Program-made: the position numbers and the translations under genes
The notes under the pieces: generated by a model
Told to the model about the DNA's origin: nothing
Seen by the model: only the letters and a program-made list of their open reading frames with translations
The model's database searches: none
Shown: one piece after another, positions 21,601 to 33,400 of the stretch
How positions within the stretch are numbered: the first letter of the stretch is position 1
How the letters are laid out: every line of letters starts with the position of its first letter
From: Monomorium pharaonis
Taxonomy: Eukaryota; Arthropoda; Insecta; Hymenoptera; Formicidae
DNA: 64,000 nucleotides
Direction of reading: 5' to 3'
NCBI RefSeq assembly: GCF_013373865.1
Contig: NC_050471.1
Coordinates: 14,202,983-14,266,982, forward strand

Positions 21601-24158
21601 CTGAAGCGACGTTGCACTCCTAAAAGAGAGTGTCGGCCTTTTATCACTTCTCCAATATTCGACGGCTTTCCTTTTATAGCTACTATTTAAAATTTCGTCT
21701 TCTGGTTCACAATTATATTTATTATCAGGTTCATAATCAACATTATCATTTTCTAAAAATTCTTCCACTTTATCTGTTACATATTCTATGTCAGGTAAAT
21801 CCACTTCCAAATAATTTTGAAATTCTAAAGCAAAATGAGTGTGTACATCAAATGATAAGTCATTCACTGCATTTGTTATAATATCCTTTATCACATCACG
21901 TAATTGTATTTCTCTTTCATTTATAGGCGTATGTGTAATATGAAATAAAATAATTAACATATTAAGAACATTTGCAACATTTATGTGTAACATTATGCTT
22001 CGCTTAATTAAAAACAATCTAACAAGAAAAATCAAGCACATGTTAGATGTGATACTGATGTACTGATCAAACACACGTTAGACTTGACACTGATGTGAAA
22101 ATGACGCGTAACACCATTAATAAAGATACCAAACTTTTATTAATACGTGATTTCATATATGATACATACCGTGACATGACGAATATAAAACTTGAATGTG
22201 AAATATGTGACGTAGAGAGAATGAACACTGTGTGAAAGTAACGTGACTACTAATATTGCGCAACTGTTAGATAAAAACTAATACATACAAGGATGCAGAT
22301 AATATAAATGTATAGTATTATAACGTAGATAATATATAACATGTATAATATACACATATATGATATAAATAAAACGTAGTATAAGATAGTATAATTACTT
22401 TATAAATGCTATATACATAAAAGTCAATTTTATTAAAAATTTATCTTAATTAAAAAAAAAAAAATTTTTTTTTCGAAAAATAAACAGCGTAGTTAAATAG
22501 AGATATTTATGCTGTAAAACTTTTGTATAAAACATTTTTTTATATTTTGTTTAGTTTACGAGATATATGGAGAAAAGGTAAAAATATCTCAACCTTTGAA
22601 GGGTAGTTTCACTCCTTCAAACCGTTTATAAGACCAAACAGAAAATTTTCTGATTTTAATGAAACTTGGCATAAATGTAAAGGGGGTAAATAAATTAATT
22701 TAGAAATGTTTTATTTTGGTTCAAAAACGGCTTGAAGGGGTGAAAGCACGCTTCAAAGTTGAGACATTTTTGCATTTTCTCGATATATCTCGCAAACTAA
22801 ACAAAATATTAAAAAATGTTTCATACAAAAGTTTTACGGCATAAATACCTCTATTCAACTATCATATTTATTTTTTCCAAAAAAATTTTTTTTCCAAAGA
22901 AAAAAAAAATTTGTCTTTGAAAAAAAAATTTTTTTTTAAATAAATAACATAGTTAAATAGAGGTATTTATACTGTAAAACTTTTGTATGAAACATTTTTT
23001 AATATTTTGTTTAGTTTACAAGATATATCCAGAAAAGGCAAAAACTCAAAATTTTTGAAGGGTGGTTTCAACCCTTTAAACCGTTTATAAGCACCAACTT
23101 TTAATTTCTAAATTCATGTATTCACCCCCTCTACATTTATGCCAAGTTTCATTAAAATCAGAATTTTCGGGTTCGCGAGGTTCCCTTGTAAGAAAAAGTG
23201 TAAAAGTAACACAATGTGCACGTACTTTTAATTTTACACCATAAATATGTTCTTTATTATTAGTGATAGAATTTAGCTGTTAAAATTGACAGAAAAAAAT
23301 GTTGAATTTACTCTATAATTAAGTTTTAACAAGGACCATTTTATTTTTGAGGACTTTACTGTCTACCCTGAGATGACGCATTTCTCGTGAAAAAGATTCA
23401 CCTATTAGGTGAATAAAAGGGGGTCGCCAAGAACAGAAAACCAAGTACAATTGCATTCACATATATTATCCTGGAACGATCTATATATGCAATTGTAAAC
23501 ATTTTTTTCAGAATTTCTAGAATAATTATTATTTAACATATATAATATGTTAAATTAATATATATAACGTGTTAAAATAATATTATGATTGTGTTAAAAT
23601 AACATATATAATATGTTATTGTTACACGTTATACACGTTACATTACCATTATTATAATGTTAAAGTAACCTATTACATATGTTACTTTGACATAATTTTC
23701 TCATTAAATTATTACATAAAAATTATGTTAAATTATAAAATTTACATTTAGTTTTATGTTAAAATATAACATAATATTTATGTTGCTATTTAACATATGC
23801 TTAATATGTTAAATTAACAGAAAAATTTCTGTGGACCGTTTTGGACATGCGATATCTGTTGAATTTAACACAAATTTTTTTACTGTGTACACAAATAGTT
23901 TTAAATTATTAAATCTGTGAAGGCGATACACATTATTATTATTATTATTAGTTTACCTGCTTGTTCTATAATTTTCTTAATTTTGCATTTTTTCCAATCT
24001 TCTTTTGGCGATTCCATATTAGAAATGGCTTTGTTAATTTTTATTTGGTTTTGGTAAAGAGGCTAATAAGCCATTGTTCGCTCACAATTAAACCACGTTA
24101 TTGGAATCATTTCAATTCCTTCATCGAATTCCTCAATTTTATATTTTATGGTCGTCAT
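18652..24158 (-). pseudogene. Four-exon gene of unrecognised function, one nonsense codon, foldback in its intron
   Basis: Exon 1 (24158-23957) starts MTTIKYKIEEFDEG and has a TAG at 24063-24065 just before a P-L-Y-Q segment. Exon 2 (19931-19602) starts ESYEQAVDKVAMALEF and is rich in Ser, Lys and Asp. Exon 3 is 19138-18980. Exon 4 (18845-18652) is a coiled-coil-like helix (LEEILFLQHKILLQLEEL) ending MEKEL. All three junctions have GT..AG and matching phase 1, giving about 290 residues. The layout (short Trp-containing N-terminus, Y-E-x-A repeat, helical C-terminus) resembles proteins with a DUF4806-type tail that accompany transposases in arthropods; that is a weak inference. It lies downstream of a transposase copy on the same strand, so it may be an element-encoded accessory gene. 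Intron 1 (4 kb) carries the foldback element. Confidence 0.55.
20118..23188. mobile_element. 3.07-kb foldback element with about 1.4-kb inverted arms
   Basis: The ends are CAAGGGAACCTCGCGAACCC and its inverse, flanked by TAA at 20115-20117 and 23189-23191. Inverted identity is not limited to the ends: blocks such as CTTGGCATAAATGTAGA, TTAAATAGAGGTATTTATG, TCACGTATTAA and CGTAGAGAGAATGAAC-like words recur in mirror order to a centre near 21660. Within each arm a second-order palindrome (near 20340-20470 and 22860-22950) is seen. The inner arms share a transposase-like coding scrap (ERE(I)QLRDV, YKRKAVEYWRSDKR) read on the minus strand at 21600-21940. The 3-bp TAA flank suits PIF/Harbinger-type or similar mobilisation. 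Confidence 0.75.
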
Positions 24159-24640
24159 TGTTGACAGACAAACATCCAAAATATCCAGCAACTAAATATA
24201 AGTTATAATATTATTATAATAATATAAAATGACTCGAATATAATATGCCAAGAATATATGACAAAAATATCAACCTTTCAAAAAATCATAAATGTTGCAA
24301 TTAGTTTTCAAAAAAATTTACTTAAAGACTATAAAACAGTATATTAATAATTTAAAAATTTTGTCGAAATGTCTCTCTTTTTTTAAGTTAATTAAAAAGA
24401 AATAAAAGATGATGAATTATTTAATCATTGAAAATTAAAAAATATATACACTTTAATTGAAATAAATAATAAGACTGCAAAAAAGGCAATATTTATTTAT
24501 TATTTACGTCATACGTAAATAACGCCGCTAATTGTAAGAATGAGATATAGGAAATATACAAAACTTATTATCATTATACGATATTTTACATAATTTTGAT
24601 TGAATTGCATCATTTCCATGCTTTTATATCATTGCTTCTC
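24159..24640. other. AT-rich spacer, no gene recognised
   Basis: Sequence between the four-exon gene and transposase copy 2 on the minus strand. It could hold the promoter of the four-exon gene, but no clear TATA or start signal was singled out. Confidence 0.35.
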
Positions 24641-25990
24641 TTAATTACATGTATAGAAAATGTATAGAGGTGCAAAAGGTTCGTAAAATAAATCGTCAAT
24701 TGATATTAATCGCTTTCCTATTACAAACATAGTATCTCCGCTTATTGCAAAATTTAATGCTTCGACAAGTATTCCGTTAGATAACATTAAATAATTGTCC
24801 CGGCCATTATTACAATCGAAAAACAACTTGTCCTTACGCAAGATTTTGTACTGAAAATCAAATTGCTTATCATTAATAACAGGGCCATCTGTATGTACTT
24901 TTTGAAGCGATAAGCCGGTACTACTCGAACGTGCTTGAAGTGTTGCATTTTGATACTCTATCAACCGTCGCGAAATTTGTTGCAAAGGCTTCTCACTCTT
25001 ACAATAGGTAGGACTGACTAAAATTGTTATTGCAACATGCAGTGTTAAAAAATTAGCATACATATCCTTTCTTAAAACATCTTTTAACACAACAGGGCCG
25101 GTATATAATAAAAATTGTCGAAACTCAGTCGCTTTCCAAAGTTTCAAAAATTTTAATAATTTTGGTAATCTAGCAAAATCAGATGGTACACTTTTTCTAA
25201 ATTCAATTAAAGTGTCAGAAATTATGTTATTTTGATTTGCAGATAGTTTAATATCTAACGGCCCATGTAACCAGAATAGTAACAGTTTGCGCATAACGCC
25301 TAAGCATACCAGATGCATGTAGTTCAAGGGTACATTTGAAACTAAGCCAAAAAAAGGAATTCTATTTAAAATTGTTTCATCTATCTGATAATTGCCTTCG
25401 CCAGAATACATAAAATTTTTTAAATTATCGTCAGTTCTTAAATTTGCACTACGTTACGCTAGGAAAACATGTGATTCCTTCTATACGTGTACCTACAATA
25501 TCGCATTTCGTACAGCTATTAATAAAACCACTATGGTATTTTACATTTAAAATAAAAGTTTTTGCCGGAACATCGCAGATTAACGCATGAATTCTAATCT
25601 CATATTTAATTCCATCATATTCCATTAGTCAATCAATGCCATTAGTAACTAAATTCACAGCTTCATCTGTACACATTTCTAAAAACGAAATTGAATTATT
25701 TGGCTTTCCTTCCCCATAATATATACCGATCATGTGTACATCTTTGGACTCTGAATCAGAACATACAATAGGCCACATATTTTTTCCAAAGATTTTCCTA
25801 ATGGCGCGCCGTCGGTACTTATTAACAATTTAATGCATACTATTATATTTTATGATAAGGCAATTTTTAATAATATTTAAAACAGAATTTTTCAATCCGT
25901 AATGGTAATACTGCCCTCCTGCAATTTCGATTACTTCGGTAGATATTGGTGTATCAAGCAATGTTCGAGCATTTTCAGGAAATGGCACAT
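24641..25990 (-). pseudogene. CACTA/EnSpm-like transposase, copy 2
   Basis: A clean C-terminal frame of 256 residues (25411-24641) contains NYMHLVCLGVMRKLLLFWL near its start, GPVVLKDVLRKD, and a beta-rich tail. Upstream on the same strand (25440-25990) broken pieces show TDGAPLGKS, MWPIVCSDSESKD, IYYGEGKP and a Cys-containing segment (SCTKCDIVG), matching copy 1 in order. Stops and shifts in that part make it a pseudogene. The D-G-x-P-L-x-K-S / W-P-I pattern recalls the Transposase_21 domain of CACTA elements; the assignment is moderate. Confidence 0.6.
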
Positions 25991-26121
25991 TTGTATGTAC
26001 ATAATATATAAATTTATTTTACGTACTCGAACATTTCTTTTTCACTTTCGGTTCCATAAAAATTTCGTCATCGATCAAGTTTCCTTCGTCTTGATTAAAA
26101 TTGCTGAAATCCGAATCCTGA

Positions 26122-28917
26122 TCAGCAGATGGCGATCCAAACTCCATTGATGGTTTGTTGTTCTTCGATGCTCATCGATTTCCGCTTTTCGTTAATTTCC
26201 GAATTGTTGGCAACTGTTTCAACTGTATTGTTGCTTTCGTCGTCTGAATAATCGGAATCGTGTTTTTCTTCCATGGCTTTCAGAAACTTTGACATTTGTA
26301 AAATTTCCCTGCATATAATGGGTTGTCGGTAGTCTTCCTTATGGATTTTTTCGGCATGGCCCAAGAAGTTCGCCAAATCAGATACTTCGTTGTCGGTCAA
26401 ATTAAAATTTACGTACATCGTAGCAATGTGCTTCCGGAAAATCGTCCCGCGTAGCGTTTCTGGATCCTCAGCGCCACAATTCACTGCAAATTTTCGCATA
26501 AAATCGCAGGCGCGAAGATACTTATAATCTCCTTTAAGCGTTCCAGAAATTTCAAACAAGTACGGATTTCTTTTATTCACTCCCGCAGTCGATCTGTGCT
26601 TCAGCAATAATTCACAGCATACAAGGAGCTCTCTGTGCAATAACACGGGCACAGTACGATTCAACTTATCGCGAATCGTGAATCTGACATACTTTATCGC
26701 GGCCTGTTTTTCTTCCGGTGTAAACTTTGTATATGCCTCGTCGATGGTATCTTCGTCAATCTTTTGATGACTCTGAAAATCGTTAATTAATGTTCGTTCG
26801 ATTTCACTCGCTCGGCGTCGATTAAAAAGCTGAATGGAAATCAACGTTGCTTCAGCTAATTTTATCCAAACTATTCGCGAGAATTTCTCATTCAAAGCCT
26901 CGTAATTCTTCTTTACGGATTGTCTCAGATATACTTGAAGTTTCTGTATGTCGCTTTTGGATGGTAGACGCGTATTCACCTGTCGCTTGTTACAAGCTTG
27001 CGTTTCGAGAGCGGTGCGAGTAATGCTGGCAGTGTAATCCTCCGTCAATAGCTTCATAAAATCTTCGACATACATTTGTTTTTTTTTTGTTTTGTCTTGA
27101 TTCACTCTACTACGCACAATTTTCCGATTTGTTTGATCAAAGTCTCGAGCAATGTTGCAAGTGAAGATTTTTTGAAACCCGTTGCAGCCTTGTTCAGACC
27201 GGCGAGCGATTGGACTGCAGCAATCATAGCATCATAGTTTTTCGGATAGAAAACGCTAAATAAATCGTGAATACCTTTCTCATGCTTCCTGACTTTAATA
27301 AGAAATCTTTCAAGTTGACGCAATTTTTGACGAATTATGTCGTAAAAATGCGGGTCTTTGTATTTCTGGCACAACTTATTACCAAAGAGAATTACTAGTT
27401 CGTCGTATCGAATGACCTTCGTTACGTCATCCTCCTGCATTGTCGGGAATACTTTCTTGCGAAGAATGTCGCAGGCTTGTTGATGAATCCGACCAGTGGC
27501 TTTTTTCAATGTTACTAATATATCTCTGCGTTTTGCAGAATTACGTTTCGCACAGCGCCTGTAGTGATGTCGAAGAGAGCCCTTAGCATAATCCGCAAAA
27601 CATGAAGGACACGTTGCAAAATTAGTCGCTGTTCTGTTATATTTCGCATTCGGCCGTCTGGAGACTTTGCGTTCGTCGGTATTCACCACGCAGTTGGCGT
27701 TGAAAAAGAATTGACCCCTTTTTCGAATTTTGGCCATGATTTTCTTTCGCTCATCTGAACTTTTTTCGAAGCTCAAAAATTGTGCAACATCTTCTTCGGT
27801 TTTATGCAGCCTTATAACGTGCCGGCTCAACTTTCCCTGCTCCTTTTGACCGTATATACAGAAGTCCTTTTTGATACCGGACTCGACTGTCTTTACGAAC
27901 ATGTCGTTATCATCTGGTGCGCTGTGTCCAACTTTGTTAACCGTAAGTGACGCTTCCAAATCAGTAGATGCGTTATTTGAATGTATGACTTTTTTACTCG
28001 TATCGTCAGCGATCGTGCTTTTGTTTCCTGCCTCAGCATTTTTATCAGAAATGTTCAAATCGGGCACATAAGACGATCCACTGAACCAGTTACTCAGATC
28101 AGAATGCATGTACTCTTCTTCTGCAATTGTAAGAATTGCATAAGTCAACACAAATAGCATTGAAATATATATAAATATAAATTTTGCAATCCAAAAAAAG
28201 ATCACGATTTGATGAAAAAAAAATTTATTTCGAAATTTTTCGAGTGCTTTAATTTTCAAAGTTTACCGTCAAAGATTTTACCTGTGCAATTATCATAGTT
28301 TGGAAGCTTGGCTCGGTAAAAATAACATTTGGACTCATGTTTGCCGGTGTGACATCGGGCCTACGTTAAACAAAATATAATTCTCAGAAATGCTTAAAGT
28401 TCGCCTAAAAAGTACATTCAGAATACGAGTATGAACGTATGTAGCTTACGCAGTGAACGTTGACATATTAGTCGACGAAGCATTACAAATATCTTCGGGA
28501 TATGAGAGTTCCCTTGAATTTGGCTCAATATTATTATTCTGTTCGTCCAATGAATTCTCACGCTCATAAACGGTCAGTACGTTATCATTCAAGTCCCAAT
28601 TATTGTCAGTCAAGACTTTATACAAATCTACAAATAAAAAAATTTATGACTGTGTAATGCTTACTGAGAAATACAGTATTAAATTTGCGAACCGTCAACT
28701 GCAAACGGTATGTTTTTCGGTAAGTTGAGAATGATACTGGAATCTGTCGAGCTTGTGTTAAGATTTGATTCGTTGATCATAGCAGGCTCGGTCAGTCCAC
28801 GTTCTGAAATCGGGGACGATGGAAACAATGGCTGCAATGGAACGCCACTTTTTGGCTCGACGTGGAGATGTTCATCTTTCAGGCTCGACGTTGAAGCGGT
28901 ATTCTCTTTTTTCTTTT
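26122..28917 (-). pseudogene. Multi-exon gene with zinc finger and tyrosine-recombinase-like domain
   Basis: Upstream exons (28917-28693, 28627-28450, 28360-28282) encode low-complexity Ser/Pro/Asn-rich sequence with GT..AG borders. The main exon (from 28120) has a C2H2-like finger (one Cys lost: FCIYGQKEQGKLSRH), a second Cys-rich motif (CPSCFADYAKGSLRHH) and a long helical region, to a TGA near 27101. The frame then shifts in a poly-A tract and continues from 27117 to 26122. This part has NRRRASEIER, LRGTIFRKHIATM and LGHAEKIHKEDYR, the R...(R-K-H)...G-H...Y layout of tyrosine recombinases such as Crypton-type proteins. The phase of the last junction does not fit by one base, and the TGA and shift interrupt it. 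Confidence 0.55.
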
Positions 28918-29750
28918 CTATAAATTAGTAATACAAGCTTGTCAATAATTCATTTAATTCAGAGCAATATCGAAATACACGGGCGCACCTTTATGATAGA
29001 TAAATATGTCAAAATATGTCAAAATATATGACCACGGGACCACGGGACCATGTTCAGTCGCAACATTTCGTCGGTATGACAGGTTTCATAACCTGTCAAA
29101 TAGTGAGCTTTAATGATTAATATCTCGTCTCGCGGGGCAGAGCGACACTTTTTTCTGTCAGATTCGTGTTCTACGCACAAAAACACATAATATATATATA
29201 ATGTACTTAAATATAGTTAAAAGCATTAAAATTAACTAATAAAACTCGACACGTGTGTTAAATAAATTGTAATATAGTACATGCGCGATTGTACAGTCTG
29301 CTGGTAAAAGAATTGTAACATGAGTATTTCAGATGATGAATTTAAGAAATCTCGAAATATTGCAATTGTTGTCGACTTATTCGTGATCAGAGTGAAAAAT
29401 GAGTATAGGTCCATTTGCTCCATTAAGACCATGGCACAAACTCGAATCTGCTCGTGCTTGCGGCTGGCGCGACTGTGTGCATGATATTCACCAATGAGAT
29501 TGTAGACCGTGCGGGCGAGCGCGAGCTTACGTCGCTGGTTACCTGTCAATTGCCAATTATTGATATTTGTTTTAACGTTTGCATTAACTTTTACATTAAT
29601 CTCTTATCGTATTTTTATTATAGTAGACATTATAGACGCGCACGCTACTAACTTTTTACTTTTTAATTTTTAAAAATAAATTACAACGATAATTGTAAAG
29701 ATAATATCTATACAAATTTGATAGCTATCAAAATTCAATCGCAATGACAG
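28918..29750. other. Non-coding stretch between the recombinase-like gene and the BEL element
   Basis: No coding frame is convincing. It contains a short perfect palindrome (GACAGGTTTCATAACCTGTC, about 29078-29097) and, at 29428-29545, a segment that recurs inverted beyond the BEL element. It may include the start region of the minus-strand gene. Confidence 0.4.
29428..29545. repeat. Left arm of an inverted repeat flanking the BEL insertion
   Basis: The segment with TCTGCTCGTGC, CACCAATGAGA and CGTGCGGGCGAGCGCGAGC recurs inverted, with mismatches, at about 36405-36520. With the BEL element removed the arms would be about 250-300 bases apart, so they are probably the arms of a small older element or inverted duplication into which BEL inserted. 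Confidence 0.6.
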
Positions 29751-30401
29751 TGTTTAAAAACTAGAGTTCCGTACTCACGGAGTTAACACTCATAACTGTC
29801 CTACAAATTTAACAAGCAGGTTACACAAAGGAATTACGTACAAAGAGAAATAAAGAAACAGTCTTATTTTATTTTAATGCAATTAATGACATTGTATATT
29901 ACATAATAGGAGAAACGAAAGAAAAGAAAAAAAAAAAAAGGGGGGGGTGAGCGCACTTGGTCCCTATGACCAAACAAAGTAGTGAGCACAAGGTCCCTCT
30001 GACCACTCGCCAGTTTCTATCTCTCTTGTAAGTCCCATTGACTACGAGAGGGATGTTGTCATTGATAGACAGAGAGGTTACCTTTTAGACCAAATGCTAC
30101 GGACTACCGCCCCTGTGGCGATTGCGTCCTCCAATCGTCAATGATGACTATCGCCCCTGTGGCGATTGCGTTCTCCTCTGTCTTTCAAAACTTTATGGGC
30201 CCAATGCCCAGTTTAGAATTAGAATTAGATTTTTCAAACGCCGAGTTTCCTTCCTTCTGCTTCCGACGCTACACAACACACACCACCCCTCCTCTCTTAC
30301 CCACGCGCGCCACGCCTCCTAGCGCCCTGCTTGCTTTTTACTCGCACTCACTAGTGCTTTAATTTGTCCGCTAGTGAGCGGGCAAGCGGGCTTTTCAAAC
30401 A
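29751..30401 (-). repeat. BEL 3' LTR
   Basis: 651 bases, starting TGTTTAAAAACTAG and ending CTTTTCAAACA on the plus strand. It contains an A-run followed by a G-run and a tandem of ACTACCGCCCCTGTGGCGATT-like words (a near-repeat at about 30108 and 30150). Confidence 0.92.
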
Positions 30402-30416
30402 TTCCGCCCGCCTTCG
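30402..30416 (-). promoter_or_regulatory. BEL polypurine tract
   Basis: On the minus strand the purine-rich GAAGGCGGGCGGAA lies directly before the 3' LTR and after the polyprotein stop, where the plus-strand primer is expected. Confidence 0.7.
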
Positions 30417-33400
30417 TTAACCCTGGTTGACGAACAGAGATGCTGAGTCTGCTTCAGTTGGCAACAGACAAAGTTTCGTAACCGGTCGCTTCAGCTCTGA
30501 GAGCTGCGTCTTTACAGTGACCACCCTGGTAAGTCCATCCGGGCCTGGATGGACCCTGATCACTCGGCCCAATGGCCATTTCGTCGGCGGGTATCTTTCG
30601 TCCACAACTAGTACCATTGCACCTTCCTGTATAGACGGAGTGACCTTATTCCATTTGTATATAGCATGATGTCTGTGCAGGTACTCAGAAGACCATCGGG
30701 ACCAAAATGAATCCAGTAACTGTCGTAACAACTGCCATCTGGATAGACGGGATAATTTTTCATACTCTAGAGAAGGCTCTGGTATGACGGCTGGAGCACA
30801 TCCCATTAGGAAATGCCCTGGGGTTAGAGCTGCAAGATCGTCTGGGTCGTCTGTCAAGGGACATAACGGTCGAGAGTTCAATACGGCCTCTATTTGAGTC
30901 AGGAGAGTAGTCATCTCTTCATATGTTAGCAAGGTGTCTCCAATAACCCGTTTGAGATGGAATTTCATTGATTTTACGGCCGCTTCCCATTTTCCTCCAA
31001 AATGTGGGGCTGATGGAGGGTTAAACCTCCACTCTGTGCCATCCTTCGCCAATAGGGATGCTAGTCGTTGTGATTCATCACAAGCTTCTGTCAAAAGATT
31101 TTGAAGTTGCGTGTCAGCGCCCTTTAGGTTCGTCCCACAGTCGCTAGTAAGAGTGGCACACAAACCTCGCCGACCGGAGAACCTCTTATAAGCGGCCAGA
31201 AAAGCATCCGCTGTGTAATCAGTCACCAATTCAAGGTGTACGGCGGAAGATGCAAAACACACGAATAGGGCAACGTAGCCTTTGTATGTACGGGCGTTCT
31301 TTCCTTTCCAGGTCTTGATTGTCAGCGGGCCCGCATAATCTACTCCGGCGTGAAGAAATGGCCGAGCAGGTGTAACTCTGGTGGTAGGCAACTGACCCAT
31401 AAGTTGTTTAGCCCTATCCTGACGGGATCTGGTGCAGATTATGCAACGCCAGATGTGTCTTCTAATTGAAGCTCGGCCGCCTACAATCCAAAATTCCTCC
31501 CGAACAAACGATGTCGTAAGTTGAGTTCCGCCGTGAAGTGATCGTAGATGTGCGTCTCTTATTACTAATGAAGTGAATATCGAGTCCTTAGGTAGTATAG
31601 CGGGGTGCTTAGCGTTCTCCGGTAAACTCGCGGAATGTAGGCGTCCACCTACTCGTAGAATTCCCAATGAATCCAAGTAGGGTGTCATTCGAATAAGGGG
31701 ACTTGTCTTTGACAAAGCTTTGCCCGATGAAATTAGCAGTAGCTCGTGAGGAAAACTACAACGTTGCACTTCGCGAGTCCAATACTCCTTTGCGTGTTTC
31801 AACTCCATAGGCGATATCGGAATCGTATATGACTTGGTATCCTCTTTCTTGAAACGTGCTTTCGCTCGCAAGCACATCGCGGTGATGCGTAGAAGTTTGA
31901 TCAGGCTTGAATAACGCTCAAGTAAGGCCCATGTTTGGGGGCCTCGTACTTGAACGGTCGAGATCTTATGGGGTCGTTCTTCAATGTCTGCCTCACCCAG
32001 TTCTCCTGGAAGAGTCGATGGCCACAGATCATGTGGTTGTGACAGCCAAGGTGGTCCGCGCCACCAAAGTTTCGTTGCTGAAAGTTGTCTCGGAGAGAGT
32101 CCTCTAGTGGCGAGGTCGGCCGGATTCTCAATTCCGGGAACGAAGTTCCATGTGGCATTTGGTAGCGACTCCTGAATAAAACACACTCTATTATGAACAA
32201 AGTCTTTCCATCTTGATGGGTGATTTGTGATCCACAAGAGTGTGATGGATGAGTCCGTCCATAGATAAATCCTTATAGTACTCTTGTCGATAACCTTAAG
32301 TATTTGTAAGATCAACTTAGTTAGTAAGACGGCTCCTGACAATTCTAATCGCGGAATGGTATGCCTTTTCATCGGCGCCACCTTAGCCTTTGAACATATA
32401 AGCTGAGTGGATATTTTTCCGTCTGATCCTTTGGACCTGCTGAAGACTACAGCTGCCGTAGCCTTCAATGACGCGTCGCAAAATCCATGAAGTTCCATGG
32501 TAGAAGAAGTAGTTGTGCTGAGCCATCTTGGAAACTCCAAGCCAGGTACGTCTCGGCAACTAGTAGCAAAATTAGTCCACTGTTCTACGATGCTGGGTGG
32601 TAAAGCTTGATCCCAATCCACCTTTAGAGTCCATAAACTCTGTAACAATATTTTTGCGACAATTACCACTGGGGTTATAAATCCAAGTGGGTCAAAAATC
32701 TTTGCTATTGTTGATAACATAATCCGCTTCGTGACGGTATTCATAGGAATCGAATCTATTCGAAATTGAAAGCTATCCCTGGCTGGATGCCATAGCAGTC
32801 CCAATGAATGAACAATCAGGTTATCGTCGATGTGCACATTTGAAGAGTCTAATCGGTCCTCCTTAGGAATCGAGCTCAGAATCATGGGGTCGTTGCTAAT
32901 CCATTTTTTAAGCGGAAAGCCGCCCGCCATGCAGAGCTGACTCAATTGTTGTACAATTGCTTGTGCTTGAGCTAGATCGTCCGCGCCTCCGAATAAATCG
33001 TCGACATATCTGCCTCTCCTCATGGTAGCAGTTGCTTGTGGATAATGGTCCCCTTCATCCTCAGTTAATTGTTGTAAGACCCGTAACGCCAGAAACGGTG
33101 CACACACTAAACCGTAGGTGACGGTGGTGAGCTCATAGGTAGTGAAATGACCGTGTTCATTGAACCAAATGATTCGTTGGTATTTAGAATCCTCCGGATG
33201 TATTCTGATCTGCCGAAACATCTTTTCGATGTCGGCCGAGAACACGAAGTGATGTTGACGAAACCAGATTAACACGTCGAAGATGTTTACTTGTAGCTTT
33301 GCTCCTGAGTGGAGAAGATCATTTAAGGATCGTCCAGATGTAGTGGAACTTGACCCATTAAATACCACTCGTAGTTTCGTTGTGAGACTCGTCTCCTTTC

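Noticed and set aside
21630..21881. Plus-strand frame in the foldback centre
   Set aside because: It is antisense to the transposase-like scrap on the minus strand and has no features of its own.
31901..32200. Frames inside the BEL polyprotein region on either strand
   Set aside because: Shadow frames of the 1,754-residue polyprotein with no independent signal.
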